Shown here piece by piece: positions 23,842 through 35,229 of a stretch of DNA of 64,000 bases. The stretch is taken from contig CADCXD010000009.1 of assembly GCA_902806575.1 (NCBI GenBank), positions 806,001 to 870,000 of the forward strand, written 5' to 3'. This stretch comes from Jackrogersella multiformis (Eukaryota > Ascomycota > Sordariomycetes > Xylariales > Hypoxylaceae). Position numbers and translations under genes: made by a program. Within the stretch, counting starts at the first letter, position 1. The number at the start of each line of letters is the position of its first letter. The notes beneath the pieces were generated by a model, which was not told where the DNA came from, searched no databases, and saw only the letters and a list, made by a program, of their open reading frames with translations.

Positions 23842-26180
23842 TAGCGGTAATATAACCAGCGTTGCTAAGATACTCACTTTCGGTTACATCATTTATTCAA
23901 GTTAGTACCATTATCGTACTTGTCTTTAAAACCCTTATTTACCTAAGAAATTATACTTTATACATCTATTATAATGTGTTTACGGCCAATGAGGTTTACT
24001 TCAACCTATGACGGTATAGAAAGTTGAAATGATTGTCACTTAGTTAGATATAATCATAGCATGCTAATGTAAATTTATTAGGCCCCTTGGGGTGTAAACC
24101 GCTAATATTCCCTTTATATTTACCTACATAGGTAGGTAGTCAGCTTCTTATGACACACGATTTCGGGACACATAGGTTAGCTGCCGTCCGATCCATAGCG
24201 CCATATCTCGGGACCTGTTTATACTCGGCCTTGCCGGAAAACAGTTGTACGCGATAATTCAGCCCAAGGGTATATACGACCCATAAGCATAGGTCGAGTT
24301 TGACGAACGTGACTCGAATCCGGCGGTGTCGGATACCTATTCTGTTGCTCTATACCGTTTCCAGATGTCATCAGGACCACATGATCGAATATAGCTAATC
24401 AAGTAACTAGAAGATTCTTTTTTTATCTTTTTCCTTTCATATGGGTATGCAAGGCCGGGCTGCCGGGGCATCTTGCCCGCGAAATGGTTCGCTATTGGAC
24501 CAATATTATGGGGCGGCCGACGACCGTCCGAGTTTTCCGAAGAGGCTAGAAATCGTGCTGCCGATGCTTCATGCAGGCGAGAGGCACAGCGCTACGATGC
24601 GCTGGATGCGGTAGGGTGAAATCCCAATGTAACGGGCTACTTACATGTGCTAAATAGGTCACGCCGTTTAGGCTGTAATATTCCTATTGTTCCTTTAACT
24701 AGTAAGTAAGTCCTCGAATTATATATATATATATATATATTTACTGACAATCAGTACGCAGTCGAGTTATAAGAAAAGGAGAAAAACCATGAATCCATAA
24801 GGGTCCTGATCATCAAGAACCTTGGAACTAAGACATGGTTGACATCTTTTCTGGCAATTCTTGGCACGGGTAAGCGTGCAGTGTACCTAGTACCGTTGGG
24901 GGCGTCAAAAGCTTGTATATTGCATGTAGTAGTCGGTTGCTTATCCCCAGAGATAGGAGTGGAGGCTCTTACTATGTAGTCGCTGTCTGGTTGGCTGGGT
25001 AGGTAAGAATAAAGCTTAATAAGACATTGGCTCGGGAGTGGGTTCATCAACCTCGCTGGTGTGACATGAAATAGGTAAAGAAGAGACAAAGGGGTGGGTC
25101 TATCGGAGTTCCGCAAACGCTAGTTCAACTATATCCCCCGCCCTTTTCATCTGACTAGAAACCTTAGGTACCTCCTGGTAAACCTTTTTTTCCAGGTGGC
25201 TATATTAGAATATATCACACCTCATAAGTACAAGTACGATGTCTGATAGGTACGATTATAGATCTACCTAAACGTTACTCCGGATTTGTCACTATTTCCT
25301 ACCATGGACTGCATCCCTTCAAGCAATACCTAATTCAGGCGACCAAACATTGCCGTTTACAGCCAGGCTGCAGGTACTGCATCAGATGGGCTCCTGACTG
25401 GAATGACGAGTTTGAGGAGAGGTCAAGCATGCCTAGTACCTAGGTTAGGTAGGTATTTAATGCCAAAATTGGGCTATAGAAGATTAAGGAATGTACTTAT
25501 TATTTCTAAGGGTGGCTTCTACCTGGGTGGGTTAGGTAGGTACCTAGGTCAGCAGGTTTGCAAATATGGTCACCCATTGGTTGCCTTCCGTGCTTCCATT
25601 CGGCACTACCATCGAGTTGAGTGAGGCTCTTTTCATCTTATACCTTGAGGGTGGTCATCACAGCTCACATGAGAAAGAATCTCTCGAAAATCTTACGGCC
25701 AAGCAAGGGTCCTACCCACCAGCAGTACCGCATTAAGAAGAAGGGACATTCCGAACCTTCCGGTCGCTCCCTCACTTTTTCTTCAACATACCTAGGTAGT
25801 ATGTCATACTATTTACTATTTTCGGTACCTAAGCTACCTTAGGTAGGTAGGTGGATCTTACTGACATATCTGCACATATCTGCCTTGCCCTTTCTTTCTC
25901 TAGGGCCGGTTTGGGTAGTCCAGGTAGGTCTATACCTGATATTTTATTTATATCGACCAAGGTCCAAGGGACGTAAGTCGAGTGCTAAACTATTTGCCTA
26001 CAGTATTAACACCTACGTGTTTATTTTGTTGTATGATTTTCCTTTCCTTTCCCTTTGTTTTGTCTTTAGTGGTTACCTAGAGCTGTAGCTAGGTCTGGGG
26101 ACCTCCCGACATCATCACAATTATCATCATCATCATCATCATTACCGTCGCGAAGTCGTTGTCAAATAGTTCGAACAAGG
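23842..26180. other. Intergenic region with AT microsatellite and CCTAGG elements
   Basis: No convincing gene: frames up to 121 codons (24751-25116, minus) lack an ATG-led conserved motif. It holds an AT microsatellite and CCTAGG/TAGGTA palindromes near 24122, 25440, 25544, 25790 and 25838. An ATC repeat at about 26123-26143 lies just upstream of the next gene. Confidence 0.5.
24721..24740. repeat. AT dinucleotide microsatellite
   Basis: Ten perfect AT units lie in intergenic DNA. Confidence 0.9.
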
Positions 26181-26540
26181 ATGGCATCAAAACCACCACC
26201 CTCTACCATCGAAGCCCTCGCCGGCTGGGCTCGCCTGAAGAAGTATCGCATCGAAGTCACGTATGGCATCTATGTCTTCACACCAGTGGAGAAGGCCGTA
26301 TTCTGGATCATCTTCTGCTTCCTATTTACTGTCATCTCCTTCGCCGCCGCTGTCTACATTCAACGGAACGCCTTACTGCTTCTCAAGTACGCATCCAGCT
26401 ACATCAACAGCAAGGCTGGCGCGACTAGCATGGTATCCAATCTATTCCCCAAGAGTCACACGGCGTTATCCATACCGGGATCGCGCATTATGTCGCTAGC
26501 CGAGACCATGGGAAGCGCGGCTAACTCCCAGGTCCCATGA
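26181..26540 (+). CDS. Probable small subunit of serine palmitoyltransferase (ssSPT/Tsc3-like)
   Basis: A single exon of 119 aa whose ATG (A at -3) is the first in frame. The core WARLKKYRIEVTYGIYVF then TPVEK is followed by one hydrophobic span at about residues 40-62 and a charged end. This matches the fungal SPT_ssu-like domain (PF11779), in which a WxRLKxYxxEVTxGLYxLxPxEK segment precedes a single helix. The family's small subunits sit in the ER membrane and activate the Lcb1/Lcb2 heterodimer, which condenses serine with palmitoyl-CoA in the first step of sphingolipid synthesis. The C-terminal 45 residues are longer than in the minimal family and read as disordered. I identify it from the motif only; another short single-pass ER protein remains possible. 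Confidence 0.72.
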   Translation: MASKPPPSTIEALAGWARLKKYRIEVTYGIYVFTPVEKAVFWIIFCFLFTVISFAAAVYIQRNALLLLKYASSYINSKAGATSMVSNLFPKSHTALSIPGSRIMSLAETMGSAANSQVP

Positions 26541-27431
26541 TTGAGCCGGAGGAGGTGTTGAGGGGAGTGAAAGCTACAGCGCTCGTTCAAAAAACTAAGG
26601 CGAGGGTCTTGGGAAGTTTAGATATGGTTAGATGCGAGACTCGTTCTTATCTCATCTGCAACGTTCGCTACGTTCTTAAGCTGCACGGGGCGAGGCCAAT
26701 AATGCTCTAGCCTGCGTGGTACGCATACCACCATGAAATGAGCGCCGTCTGGTCATGAAACGGGAATATCAACCACCCGGTAGTTATGCTGCAATGCATA
26801 GCAAATCCAAGGCCTTGTTGGGCGTGGACAAGCGAATTCAGTAGATAGTTCGACGTGTATTCCAACGATCAAACACATGGGATGAAGAATGAAGTTCTGG
26901 ATAAACAGGAGCAGTAGAAAGAGATTAGGAATTAAGAAATAGGAGAACTGTTTCCCGCATGAGCTAGAAAGCTTGGCGCGTTCGCATTTGTTGCGTTTTG
27001 GTTGCATGAGACTGGATTGGGGGTGTTCACGGTGTTAGTAAGCTTAAAGCCTTGATTTTTTCACGAATGGGGAGTTCTCTTTTTCGGTGGCAGCTGAAGG
27101 ATCCAAAGGGATCCCGAGGTTTTCTCCGTTGCATAGGGGGCGCAAATCTTGGATATACCCTCGCTTGAAAGGTATCTGGAAGCTTTGAGTGTGTTAGCCT
27201 CATTCTGTCAACATGGTATACCTGGATAGTATTTGGTTGTTGTAGGTAATTATAATGGCATTGTTCACTCGGAGAAATAGTCTAGGTTAAGACTATAGGT
27301 TACGATATTGTGATGTGAAATTAATAGCCCAGCACTCTTTACGGGACAGCACGAGGACCTGATCATAGCACACGTTAAAAGTACCCAAGTGGTCTCTGTT
27401 TGGTGGCATTTATACCTACCTAGGCACCAAA
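26541..27431. other. Convergent intergenic region
   Basis: This is the 3' flank of two converging genes. No gene is seen; one CCTAGG element lies near 27420. Confidence 0.55.
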
Positions 27432-29599
27432 TCAAGACTTTGATACTCCTTCCTTCACCATCCGCTGAGCAAGCTCCCTCAGCTGAAACTTCTGCACCTT
27501 GCCGCTAGCCGTCGTGGGAAACTCGTCGACCCAGAAGACGTACTTAGGCACCAGATGAGCAGACAGGCGGTTCCCAACCCAATCCTTGACGCCTTTGGTC
27601 ACCACGTCCGTCCCCCTCCACGGTTTTATCGGTACCGCTTTTACCACGGTGTCCTTCAACTTGCCGCCGGCCGGTACGCTCTCTTTCCCAATGAGGAACG
27701 CGCAGACCACCTCGCCGTACCTCTCGTCCGGCACCCCCACGACGCTCGCCTCGCGCACCATCGGGTGCTGCGTCAGCGCCTCCTCCACCTCCAGCGGGTG
27801 TATGTTCTCGCCGCCCCGGATGATCAGGTCCTTGATGCGGCCCGTGATCTCGATAAAGCCGTCCTCGTCCATGCGCGCCTCGTCGCCCGTGTACATCCAC
27901 CACCTCTCCTTCCCGCTCCCGCTCCCGCTCCCATCCCCGTCCTTCTCCAGAACCAGGTTCTCGCCCGTCCGCGCCGCGTCGTCGAAATACCCCTTCATCA
28001 GCAGGTACCCCGACACGGCCAGCTCGCCGCGGCGGCCCCGGGGCAGCACCGCGGACCGGTCGCCGCGCGCCACGATCTTCACCGCGGTGTGCGGCATCGC
28101 GCGGCCCACGCTGCCGGCGCGCCGGGCCGGCGGGTCCGACGGCCGCGTCATGCAGCTCACGGGCCCCGTCTCCGTCATCCCGTAGCAGTTGACGACGCGG
28201 CGCATGCCGAGCTCGGCGCCCAGCCGCCGCACCAGCGCCGCCGGCACCGAGCTGCCGGCGGCGATGCCCCCGCGCAGGCCCGCGAGCCCGGCGCCCGGCA
28301 GCGACGCCGCGAAGCGCGCGTCGGCCAGCAGCGCGAACTCCGCCGCGAACATGGTGGGCACGCCGTGGAGCGCCGTGGCGCGGTGCTCGGCGGCCATGAG
28401 CAGCGTGGCGCGCGGGTCGAAGGCCGGCGACGGGAAGAGGATGGCGGCGCCGGTGGTGGCGGCCGCCTGCAGCCCCAGCACCGACCCGAAGCAGTGGTAC
28501 AGCGGCGGCGGGCACACGACGCGGTCGGCCGGGCCGAGCCCCATGCGCGCCGCGACCAGCCGCCCGTTGTTGAGGACGGCGCCGTGGCTCAGCATGGCCG
28601 CCTTGGGCGTCGACGTCGTGCCCGACGTGAACTGGATGTTGATGACCTCGTCGGGGGAGAGCGGGGAGTCCGGCGTTACAGATGAAGATGGAGAAGAGGA
28701 GGAGGAGGAGGAGGGAGAGGGGGGCAGCAGCGTAGAATACGGCGTCAAGGCGCGCAGGTTGCGCAAAGGTGGAAACCCGGCGTGGGGGTGCTCGGCGGAG
28801 TTATCGACGACGACTACGGCCCTGAGGGTGGGCACGGCGGCGGACTCGGGGCTCCGGCCCGCGGCGCGCAGGTCGGGGACCAGCGCCGACAGGAGCTCGA
28901 GGTTGCTGCGGCCGCGGCACGGCTTGTAGGCCAGGTCGGTGACGGCGGCGAGGACGAGGACCTCGACGGCGAGCCGCGACAGCGCGGCGCCGACCTGGCT
29001 CGCGTTGAAGACCGGGTTCAGCGGGACCAGCACGGCGCCCAGCTTGAACAGCGCGTACGACAGCGCGACGTGCTCGGGCACGCTGCCCAGGCTGACGGCC
29101 ACGCGGTCGCCCTTCTTGACGCCGAGGGTCCGGAGGGAGTGCGCGAGGGTGTTGGACTGGGCGTCCAGGGCTGCGTAGGTTAGTGTTGTTGTCTTGGGGG
29201 CGGTGGTGGTGTGGCTAGAGGAGTCTGATGAGGGTAGGGTAATGTCGCCGGATGGTGTCGGGGACCGGAATATGGCGGCGGGCTGGTCGCCGTATTGCGA
29301 GACTATCAGGGCGAAGTGCTCAGGTATGGTGTGAGTGAGTAGCGGCGGCTATGAGATGTTAGTGTGTGCTTCAAACATCTATAATTTCTTCGCAGGCAAT
29401 AGATAGAAGCTAGTTTTCTCTTCCCCCGACTAAATTTCATATGATTGTTGGTCCACCAAACCAGCCAGCCAGCCAGCACACATTGCTCATCAACAGTCTC
29501 ATTTCACCTCATCTCAGATAAACCGCCCTCAACCTGAGTGATTCTCCCGTCTACCTAGATTAAAAGACTTACTTCCTTCGGCCCCTCGGAATAACTCAT
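27432..29599 (-). CDS. AMP-dependent acyl-CoA synthetase/ligase (ANL superfamily)
   Basis: The minus-strand model joins 29573-29599 and 27432-29348, giving 647 aa. The 27-nt first exon encodes MSYSEGPKE; the 224-bp intron runs from GTAAGT to CATAG with a CACTAAC branch; exon 2 opens PPLLTHTIPEHFALIV, as expected for fungal acyl-CoA ligases of this group. Motifs in order: FTSGTTSTPK at 249-258 (nucleotide-binding loop), YGMTE at 398-402, YTGD at 495-498, then a GRIKDLIIRGGENI hinge, and the catalytic Lys626 in TASGKVQKF. The enzyme activates a carboxylic acid as acyl-AMP and transfers it to CoA; the substrate cannot be read from sequence, though a medium- or long-chain fatty acid is likely. 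It ends in GVSKS, so no standard peroxisomal SKL tail is present. The coding DNA is strikingly GC-rich (especially 27.9-29.1 kb), unlike its flanks. A Ser-rich insertion lies at about residues 215-235. Confidence 0.92.
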
Positions 29600-30870
29600 G
29601 TGAGAAGCAACGACGTCGCTTTCCCTTCTAACTTGAGTCCATACCGGCCCACGCGGAGAGTTCCCCCCCGTCGGGCCGCGGTACACGGCTCCCCGGCCCA
29701 AAGAGCAGCGGTTCAATCTCGCGCCGCGCCAGGCACCGAGCGCCGACGGTCGAAGCGATGCCGGCTTCATGATGTCCTCGTCCCGAGTATACTCGCTCTA
29801 CACCAGCAGCAACAAATCGCAAGTGTCTCCAGTCAGTCTCGTTAAGCTGCAGGGACGCCCTTCCACGGGGATACGCGCGTCTCTGTGTATCCCTTACCGC
29901 TCTGGTGGGGATGAACAATAATCGACGTCGTCAACTCCATCCCAGCTGGCCCGAGTGGAGTCTGCTGCGGCTGCCGAGGGACGATGAGAAACGCGGGGGT
30001 GGGGATGAGGCTGGGGTAATCCGATACGGATGATCCAGTGAAGTGAGGCCAACATCTACCTAGGTAATTAGTGGGTTATAATTGTTCGCAACATCGACCA
30101 CTGGTACCCATGGAGGTATGCATGGTCCTTTAGCTATCTCTATGTTTGCAGAACAGACAGTTCGAAAGATCAACAGTCCATCAATCATGATTCAAGTCGA
30201 CGAGGCAAGTTGGCTGGCTGGTGAGAAAAATTGACCCAGATACCAGGTAGTAGGTATGTAATCAAATATCCACCAAAACGCCGGAATCCATGCATCTAGG
30301 TACCTAGTCCTAAGCGGGTATATACAATTGGTTCCCCTTTAGCGGACCGCAATCCTCCCTTGGCGGACGGCATATCCCGAATACCTGTCTTCGTTGTATT
30401 GCGCCGAACACAGCCGTGAGCATTCTATACTTCTTATATGTCCTCCAAGAATTCCCGCACCAGGCGCCAATAACCCTCCTCGGAAGTAGAACAATATGAG
30501 GATTGTTAATACAAGCCGTTGGGATTGCATGGTAAGAAACATGCGGACTCATAATCAAGTCAATCCTGTTATACCTTTTTCTCAACACAAGCCAGAAAGT
30601 AGACTTGGTACCCAGTTATGTGTAATATCCCCTATGAACCCCCGTCTATGTTACCGCATGAGATAGGTCGTGAACTTCATAACAAAATAGTGTTACAGAC
30701 CCTGGACGGAATCGTCAAGGCCGTAATATCAGACTAGTTAGCCCATGGTTTCCAACGGCTGGTGGAGAAGGCTTTCTTGGTAGAAAGTCATTCCTTAGAG
30801 GGCGCCAAGGCGATGGTCATAGCGATGGCCCAAAAGGGGACTACAGCATAGATGGCGCGATTAACAGCCT
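29600..30870. other. Intergenic region upstream of the acyl-CoA ligase
   Basis: The left part is the ligase promoter and is moderately GC-rich to about 29.9 kb; frames there have no recognisable motif. The right part contains CCTAGG/GGTACC elements near 30059 and 30297 and the och1 3' flank. Confidence 0.5.
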
Positions 30871-32063
30871 CTAGGTAGTCTCGCCGATATGCCGCTCGCT
30901 CTCAGGCTTCCACGTGCCTGAAGAAGGTCAACAAAACGTAATCAACGTAGCGATGCATAAATCTTACCTTCGAAATCATGCTTGACAAATGCCATCGGGT
31001 CGTCATAGTCCTTCGCCCCCATCTGCTGAACGCCGGGCGAAAAGCTTGTAATCGGAAGCACGACAACGTCGCCAACCTTCTTCGGGGATACGATTCCGGT
31101 GAAGTTCAAGTACGAAATGTTACCCTGGCTGGCTTTCATGTCGAAATAGCGCGGATCGTTGAAATAGTCGAAGATGGTATCCGTCCAGACGGCAGGACCG
31201 GTAAACTCTACCACGCTCTTCTCCTTTGACACGAACAGGCCTTCGCGCTTCCGCTTCAAGGTTTCTTCCGTGATGCGCGAAACGACCTCGCGCAAGACCG
31301 GGTGACCGGGTTTCGACTGGATGGTCCACTGGCAGAATTGTATGCGTCGGCTATACCAATCCTTCCAGTCGGGTCGGTCAGGGTCCGCCTCGATGCCAAT
31401 GACTAGACCAATGCTCTGCTTGGGCACCGAATCAGGAATCCATTCTAAAGCACTTCTGATGGCAAAGGTATCGATATCGGAGTAGATTCCACCACGGGCA
31501 AGTAGGATGAGGTAGCGGAAGAAGTCGGCCTTTAGGACGGGTTGGGGTAGGGCATTATACGCCTCGAGGACCTCGGGAACGGCAGCATAGAGCAATTTCA
31601 TGAGGTGTACGGCAACCTGATCGGTGATGACCTCGTGGACAAATCCTGGATGTTGCATGGTCCAAGATGCTTCCTGGTCACGAAAGTTGAATTCACCACT
31701 AGCAGGTGTCCATTTCCACGTCTGCCAAACGTAGGCTGGGAACTTGGTCTCGACATCGTACGGGTATTGGTATGCTAGCTTGTCGTAAAGGGACATCTTG
31801 GACATATCCTGAAGCGCCTTCTGTGCGGGTACTGGGTGATCTTTTACGGTGGAGTCTTTCTCTGTGGTGTAAGAGGTCGTAGATGGGTCGTGCTTCGCTC
31901 CAGGATGTTGATCGGTTGAATCTACGGGCTTCGGCGGAGGTTTTTGAAAGGGTTCGGGATCGTTCGCATTGGTATGTGATCGTCGGAGTAGTATAAAGGC
32001 TACTAAGAAGAATACAGCTAAAACAATAGCTCTCTTGAAGGAGAGCACCTTGCGACTCGCCAT
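30871..32063 (-). CDS. och1: Och1-like alpha-1,6-mannosyltransferase (GT32)
   Basis: The minus-strand model joins 30968-32063 and 30871-30917, giving 380 aa. The 50-bp intron (GTAAGA to TTCAG) is needed: reading through it ends the protein early with KIYASLR, whereas splicing gives the conserved GTWKPESERHIGE tail of Och1. The N-terminus is a type II anchor: a short cytoplasmic basic stretch (SRKVLSFKR), then a hydrophobic span at about 12-26 and a Pro-rich stem. The GT32 domain contains YVWQTWKW and the metal-binding DxD at D196/D198 in GGIYSDIDTFA. Och1 acts in the cis-Golgi, adding the first alpha-1,6-mannose that starts the outer chain on N-glycans. Filamentous fungi often have several GT32 paralogues, so this could be a Hoc1-type member. 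It has no sequence-visible regulation. Confidence 0.93.
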
Positions 32064-33508
32064 GCTGACTCGTCGTCGTCGTGATTTGTGGGTGTTTGGA
32101 TGTTGGAGGTTGTAGACTGACTCCTCGTCAGGAGCCTAGGATTGAAGGGATCAAGCGGGTTCGAGAGACATGCGGCAAAATTCGGAGGGACCAATTGACG
32201 GAAGTCGGAGGAATGATAGGAAACCTCTGGGGTTGAAGGCGAAGGTGAAGTTAAAGGTGAAGGTGGAAAATGAATGTATTCAGTTAGTTGAACCGACTCG
32301 TAGATTTCCAAGATGGTGTGTAGGTACCAAGGTGATGAAGATGAAGATTTGTAGTGCTTCGTAGCTCAAAGCCACTTTAGAGAGAGCTTCGAAAGTTTCA
32401 CGTTAAGAAAAAAAATAAGATCCGGGAATCAGAAAGTCTTGGCTCTTCTGGTTTCAGAGATTCGAAGGCTACTTAGGTACCCCCCACACCCCTTTATGGA
32501 TTTTATGGGTCCTCTGGATTCGTAACTTTCTTGGCCGCAGCTCCGATTCTGCGGGTTCAGCTTAGATATTCAATACTTAATCCTTGTAAATGCATATATC
32601 TATACCTCAGCTTATCATTAGCGTCATTCTTGTCGTGGCCCGCTTCTACCGCTGCGACGTCTGTGGCTTAGTGCTTGCGTGTTTCACAATTTCAGCCCTC
32701 TATCTACCTAAGCTATGTACCTAGGTACATAAGTGTAACCTAACCTGCGTAACCTACCACCATTTCAAACCCTCAAGGTTACGAATAGCTTCTATCTTCT
32801 CCAGGCTATCTTCTACTTCTACCGTCACCATAAATATATTACTTATAATAACTATTTCACTTGCTAACTACAAACAGACTAGGCATATATTCGTATAAGC
32901 CTCAATTATATAATTTCCAGACTCATCCTATACGAAACTCATTTCATTCATCATCTCACAATACGAAGATGCCTTCTTCAAGTCCCCACTTAGTAATATG
33001 TAGTAATTCCACAATTCTACTCTTTCCTAAGAACATACGATATTCTATTCAAACGAGGATATATATTTTTCACTATTACTAGCACCTAGGTATTCTTACG
33101 CTTTCTAATATTTCACCCCGCTCTCTCGAGGTTGGATATCGTTCATGTGGATGGACGCAAGGGATGGGTAGCTATGCGAGTCATGCTAACCTATTGGAAT
33201 ACCAAATTACCGGACCGGCTCCAGATTGACATCATTAGACCTTAATTGTCTTAGAAGAAAATCACATAGTAGGTAAGTCTAGAACAAGACAAATGACGTT
33301 ATTCGGGAAATTAGGATGGCGACGAAAGCATCGGTGCTCATAATACTATGCTGTTTGCCGTATGTTGCAAGATAACCTCCAGAACAACAACCTCGTTTTC
33401 ATATTAATAATGCTAGATAGGCTATTACAATTATCAGAGGTCAGGACAACATTATTCAATTGTGGTTTTCATGGTGATCTCACCTCGATGTGACAATAAC
33501 CTCCCATC
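32064..33508. other. Intergenic region upstream of och1
   Basis: This is the och1 promoter and leader plus an AT-rich stretch. A 97-codon minus frame overlapping the och1 start has no ATG-led homology and is treated as leader. CCTAGG elements occur near 32133, 32720 and 33086. Confidence 0.55.
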
Positions 33509-34118
33509 TTAAGTGCTCCAGGCACTTATGAGCGAAAAGTGCAACGTGACGCCGCCGCGGACATGATAATGCTGGAGATCGCGAGCATCACTGAGCCTAG
33601 TACCATCATATCTCAGCCTCACATACCCCGATGCTATGCCCAATTCCTGGGCGACCTTCTCCCTGACAGCCCTAACAGTAGTCCAAGGATGAATGGTGAC
33701 GCGGACCGTAGTCGTCACGTTACCACGAGTGCTCTGGCAGTCTATTATTTCCGTTAATAGGGGTTAGGTACCTAGGTAGGTATTCGGGGATATGATAAAA
33801 CACGACTCAGGACATACAAATGGTGTTGGCACCTCCACGGAGCCGGAGCAGGAGGTGAAGGGTTGACCCTTTGGAGACACTGCTGTCGGCTAAAGAGTGG
33901 CCGTCCTGCAGCTGCTTGCCGGAGAAAACAAGGCGCTGCTGATCAGGCGGGATGCCCTCCAACACCTGTATATTAGCCTTGACATGCTTCACCAAGTCCT
34001 CCGGCTCAACCTCCATGGTGAATGTCCTTCCAGAACCTATACGGAACGAGCCAGGTTAGCAAGAGCGTAATGTTGGTTTGGATTAGGACATCATACTGCC
34101 TTTGATGAAGATCTGCAT
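33509..34118 (-). CDS. Tandem ubiquitin-like protein: near-ubiquitin domain ending LRLRGG fused to a diverged Ubl
   Basis: The minus-strand model joins 34097-34118, 33818-34036 and 33509-33741, giving 157 aa. Introns of 60 bp (GTATGA to TATAG) and 76 bp (GTATGT to AATAG, CTAACC branch) both keep phase. Domain 1 starts [13 protein letters not shown] and aligns to ubiquitin without gaps through Gly75-Gly76 (LRLRGG). Lys6, 27, 48 and 63, Arg42, His68, Arg72 and Arg74 are kept; Lys11, 29 and 33 are Arg, Asn and Leu. The hydrophobic patch is changed (Leu8 to Ser, Ile44 to Val, Val70 to Leu). After a short linker (ANTIYCQSTRG), domain 2 (about 87-152) fits a beta-grasp fold ([12 protein letters not shown] to VTLHFSLI) but lacks diglycine and most lysines. 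Family knowledge predicts that a deubiquitinase could cut after Gly76 and free domain 1. Whether it is a modifier, a ubiquitin pool gene or a decaying polyubiquitin copy is open. Confidence 0.85.
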
Positions 34119-35229
34119 ATTGGACACACGTGTTCGCTAAGGTACCTAGGTAGTTATGAGACGAATACAGTTGGTCTTGGGTATATTTTATAAGCAGATA
34201 GGGATAATGGGCCTATAAGTTGAGTGATCTAAGAGGAGAACCCAAGGAGACGTGAAAGGCTATCGTTGGCTTATTTATTCATACAGATTCTGTATAACGG
34301 CCAGCACTTCCAGTCACTCATTTAATACGTCGCCCATCGCCTCGCCTGATCAAAAGCTCCATGGTTTCAGACAGAGCCTCACCAAGCAGAGATAGTAGGT
34401 AGTTATATCTCGGGCCGGTAGGAAACTGCTTCTACCCGGCTGAAACAGAGCCCAAGGCTGCATCTCTACCTTATAGGAGATGCATACTCGGATCCGTTAT
34501 CTTGCTATATAGATTCTGTAATGCAACGAAGTCGATGAGCCATTGGCTGCGGAGAACGGGCCGGTAACCAACTCGACGGGCAGCTGCACGAGGCCCCAGT
34601 CCGGAACGTTCTCAATGCCTTTTCGTTGCGCTGCTTATGGTAGCCTACCGCCAATACCTACTCTTCATACTTACTTGAGTGATAGAATAGTTGTCTAATA
34701 TATTGCGCAGACTTTAATAAATGTACGTCCCTTCTACCTCAACTCTTATCTCATTAAAGCCGCAGCTTTATTATCGAGTAACGTATCACGGGTAAATAGA
34801 GGAACAATATACTTGTTCATAGGACTATACCGTTAGCGAGTTATTAGTTGACATCGAGAAAGAATACTCTTTAAGAAAGTAGCCTTGTTAGGCAGGCTAT
34901 TAAGGGCAACAGCTTAACAGAAAGAATGGTAATATCACACTCATATTTTATTCAATTTTATGTTGAAGGTAATAGGTACCTAGGTATATATTTATCTTTT
35001 ATCTTATAAACACTACCGCACTAACGCTTACACAATGTTGGTACATAATCGTATAAAAAGAAATTAAAAAAAAAAAAAAGGTATCGTTTACAGTCCCAGA
35101 CGCTCATTTCCAGAACCTGCTATTCGGAACCAATGTCGTACATAACATTAACCCATGACAAAGTAACTCATAAACCAACAAGGTCGAGAACGCCTATATT
35201 GTATATTAAAAGGGCTTGAGCATAATGGC
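34119..35229. other. Intergenic region
   Basis: No gene is visible. It contains CCTAGG elements near 34144 and 34978 and a run of 13 A residues at 35066-35078. The left end is the promoter of the tandem ubiquitin-like gene. Confidence 0.55.

Noticed and set aside
27544..28929. Long frames up to 376 codons overlapping the acyl-CoA ligase on both strands
   Set aside because: They are shadows caused by GC-rich DNA with few stops; only the minus frame at 27432-29348 has the adenylate-forming motifs.
32018..32311. 97-codon minus frame across the och1 start
   Set aside because: No in-frame conserved motif; better explained as the och1 leader.
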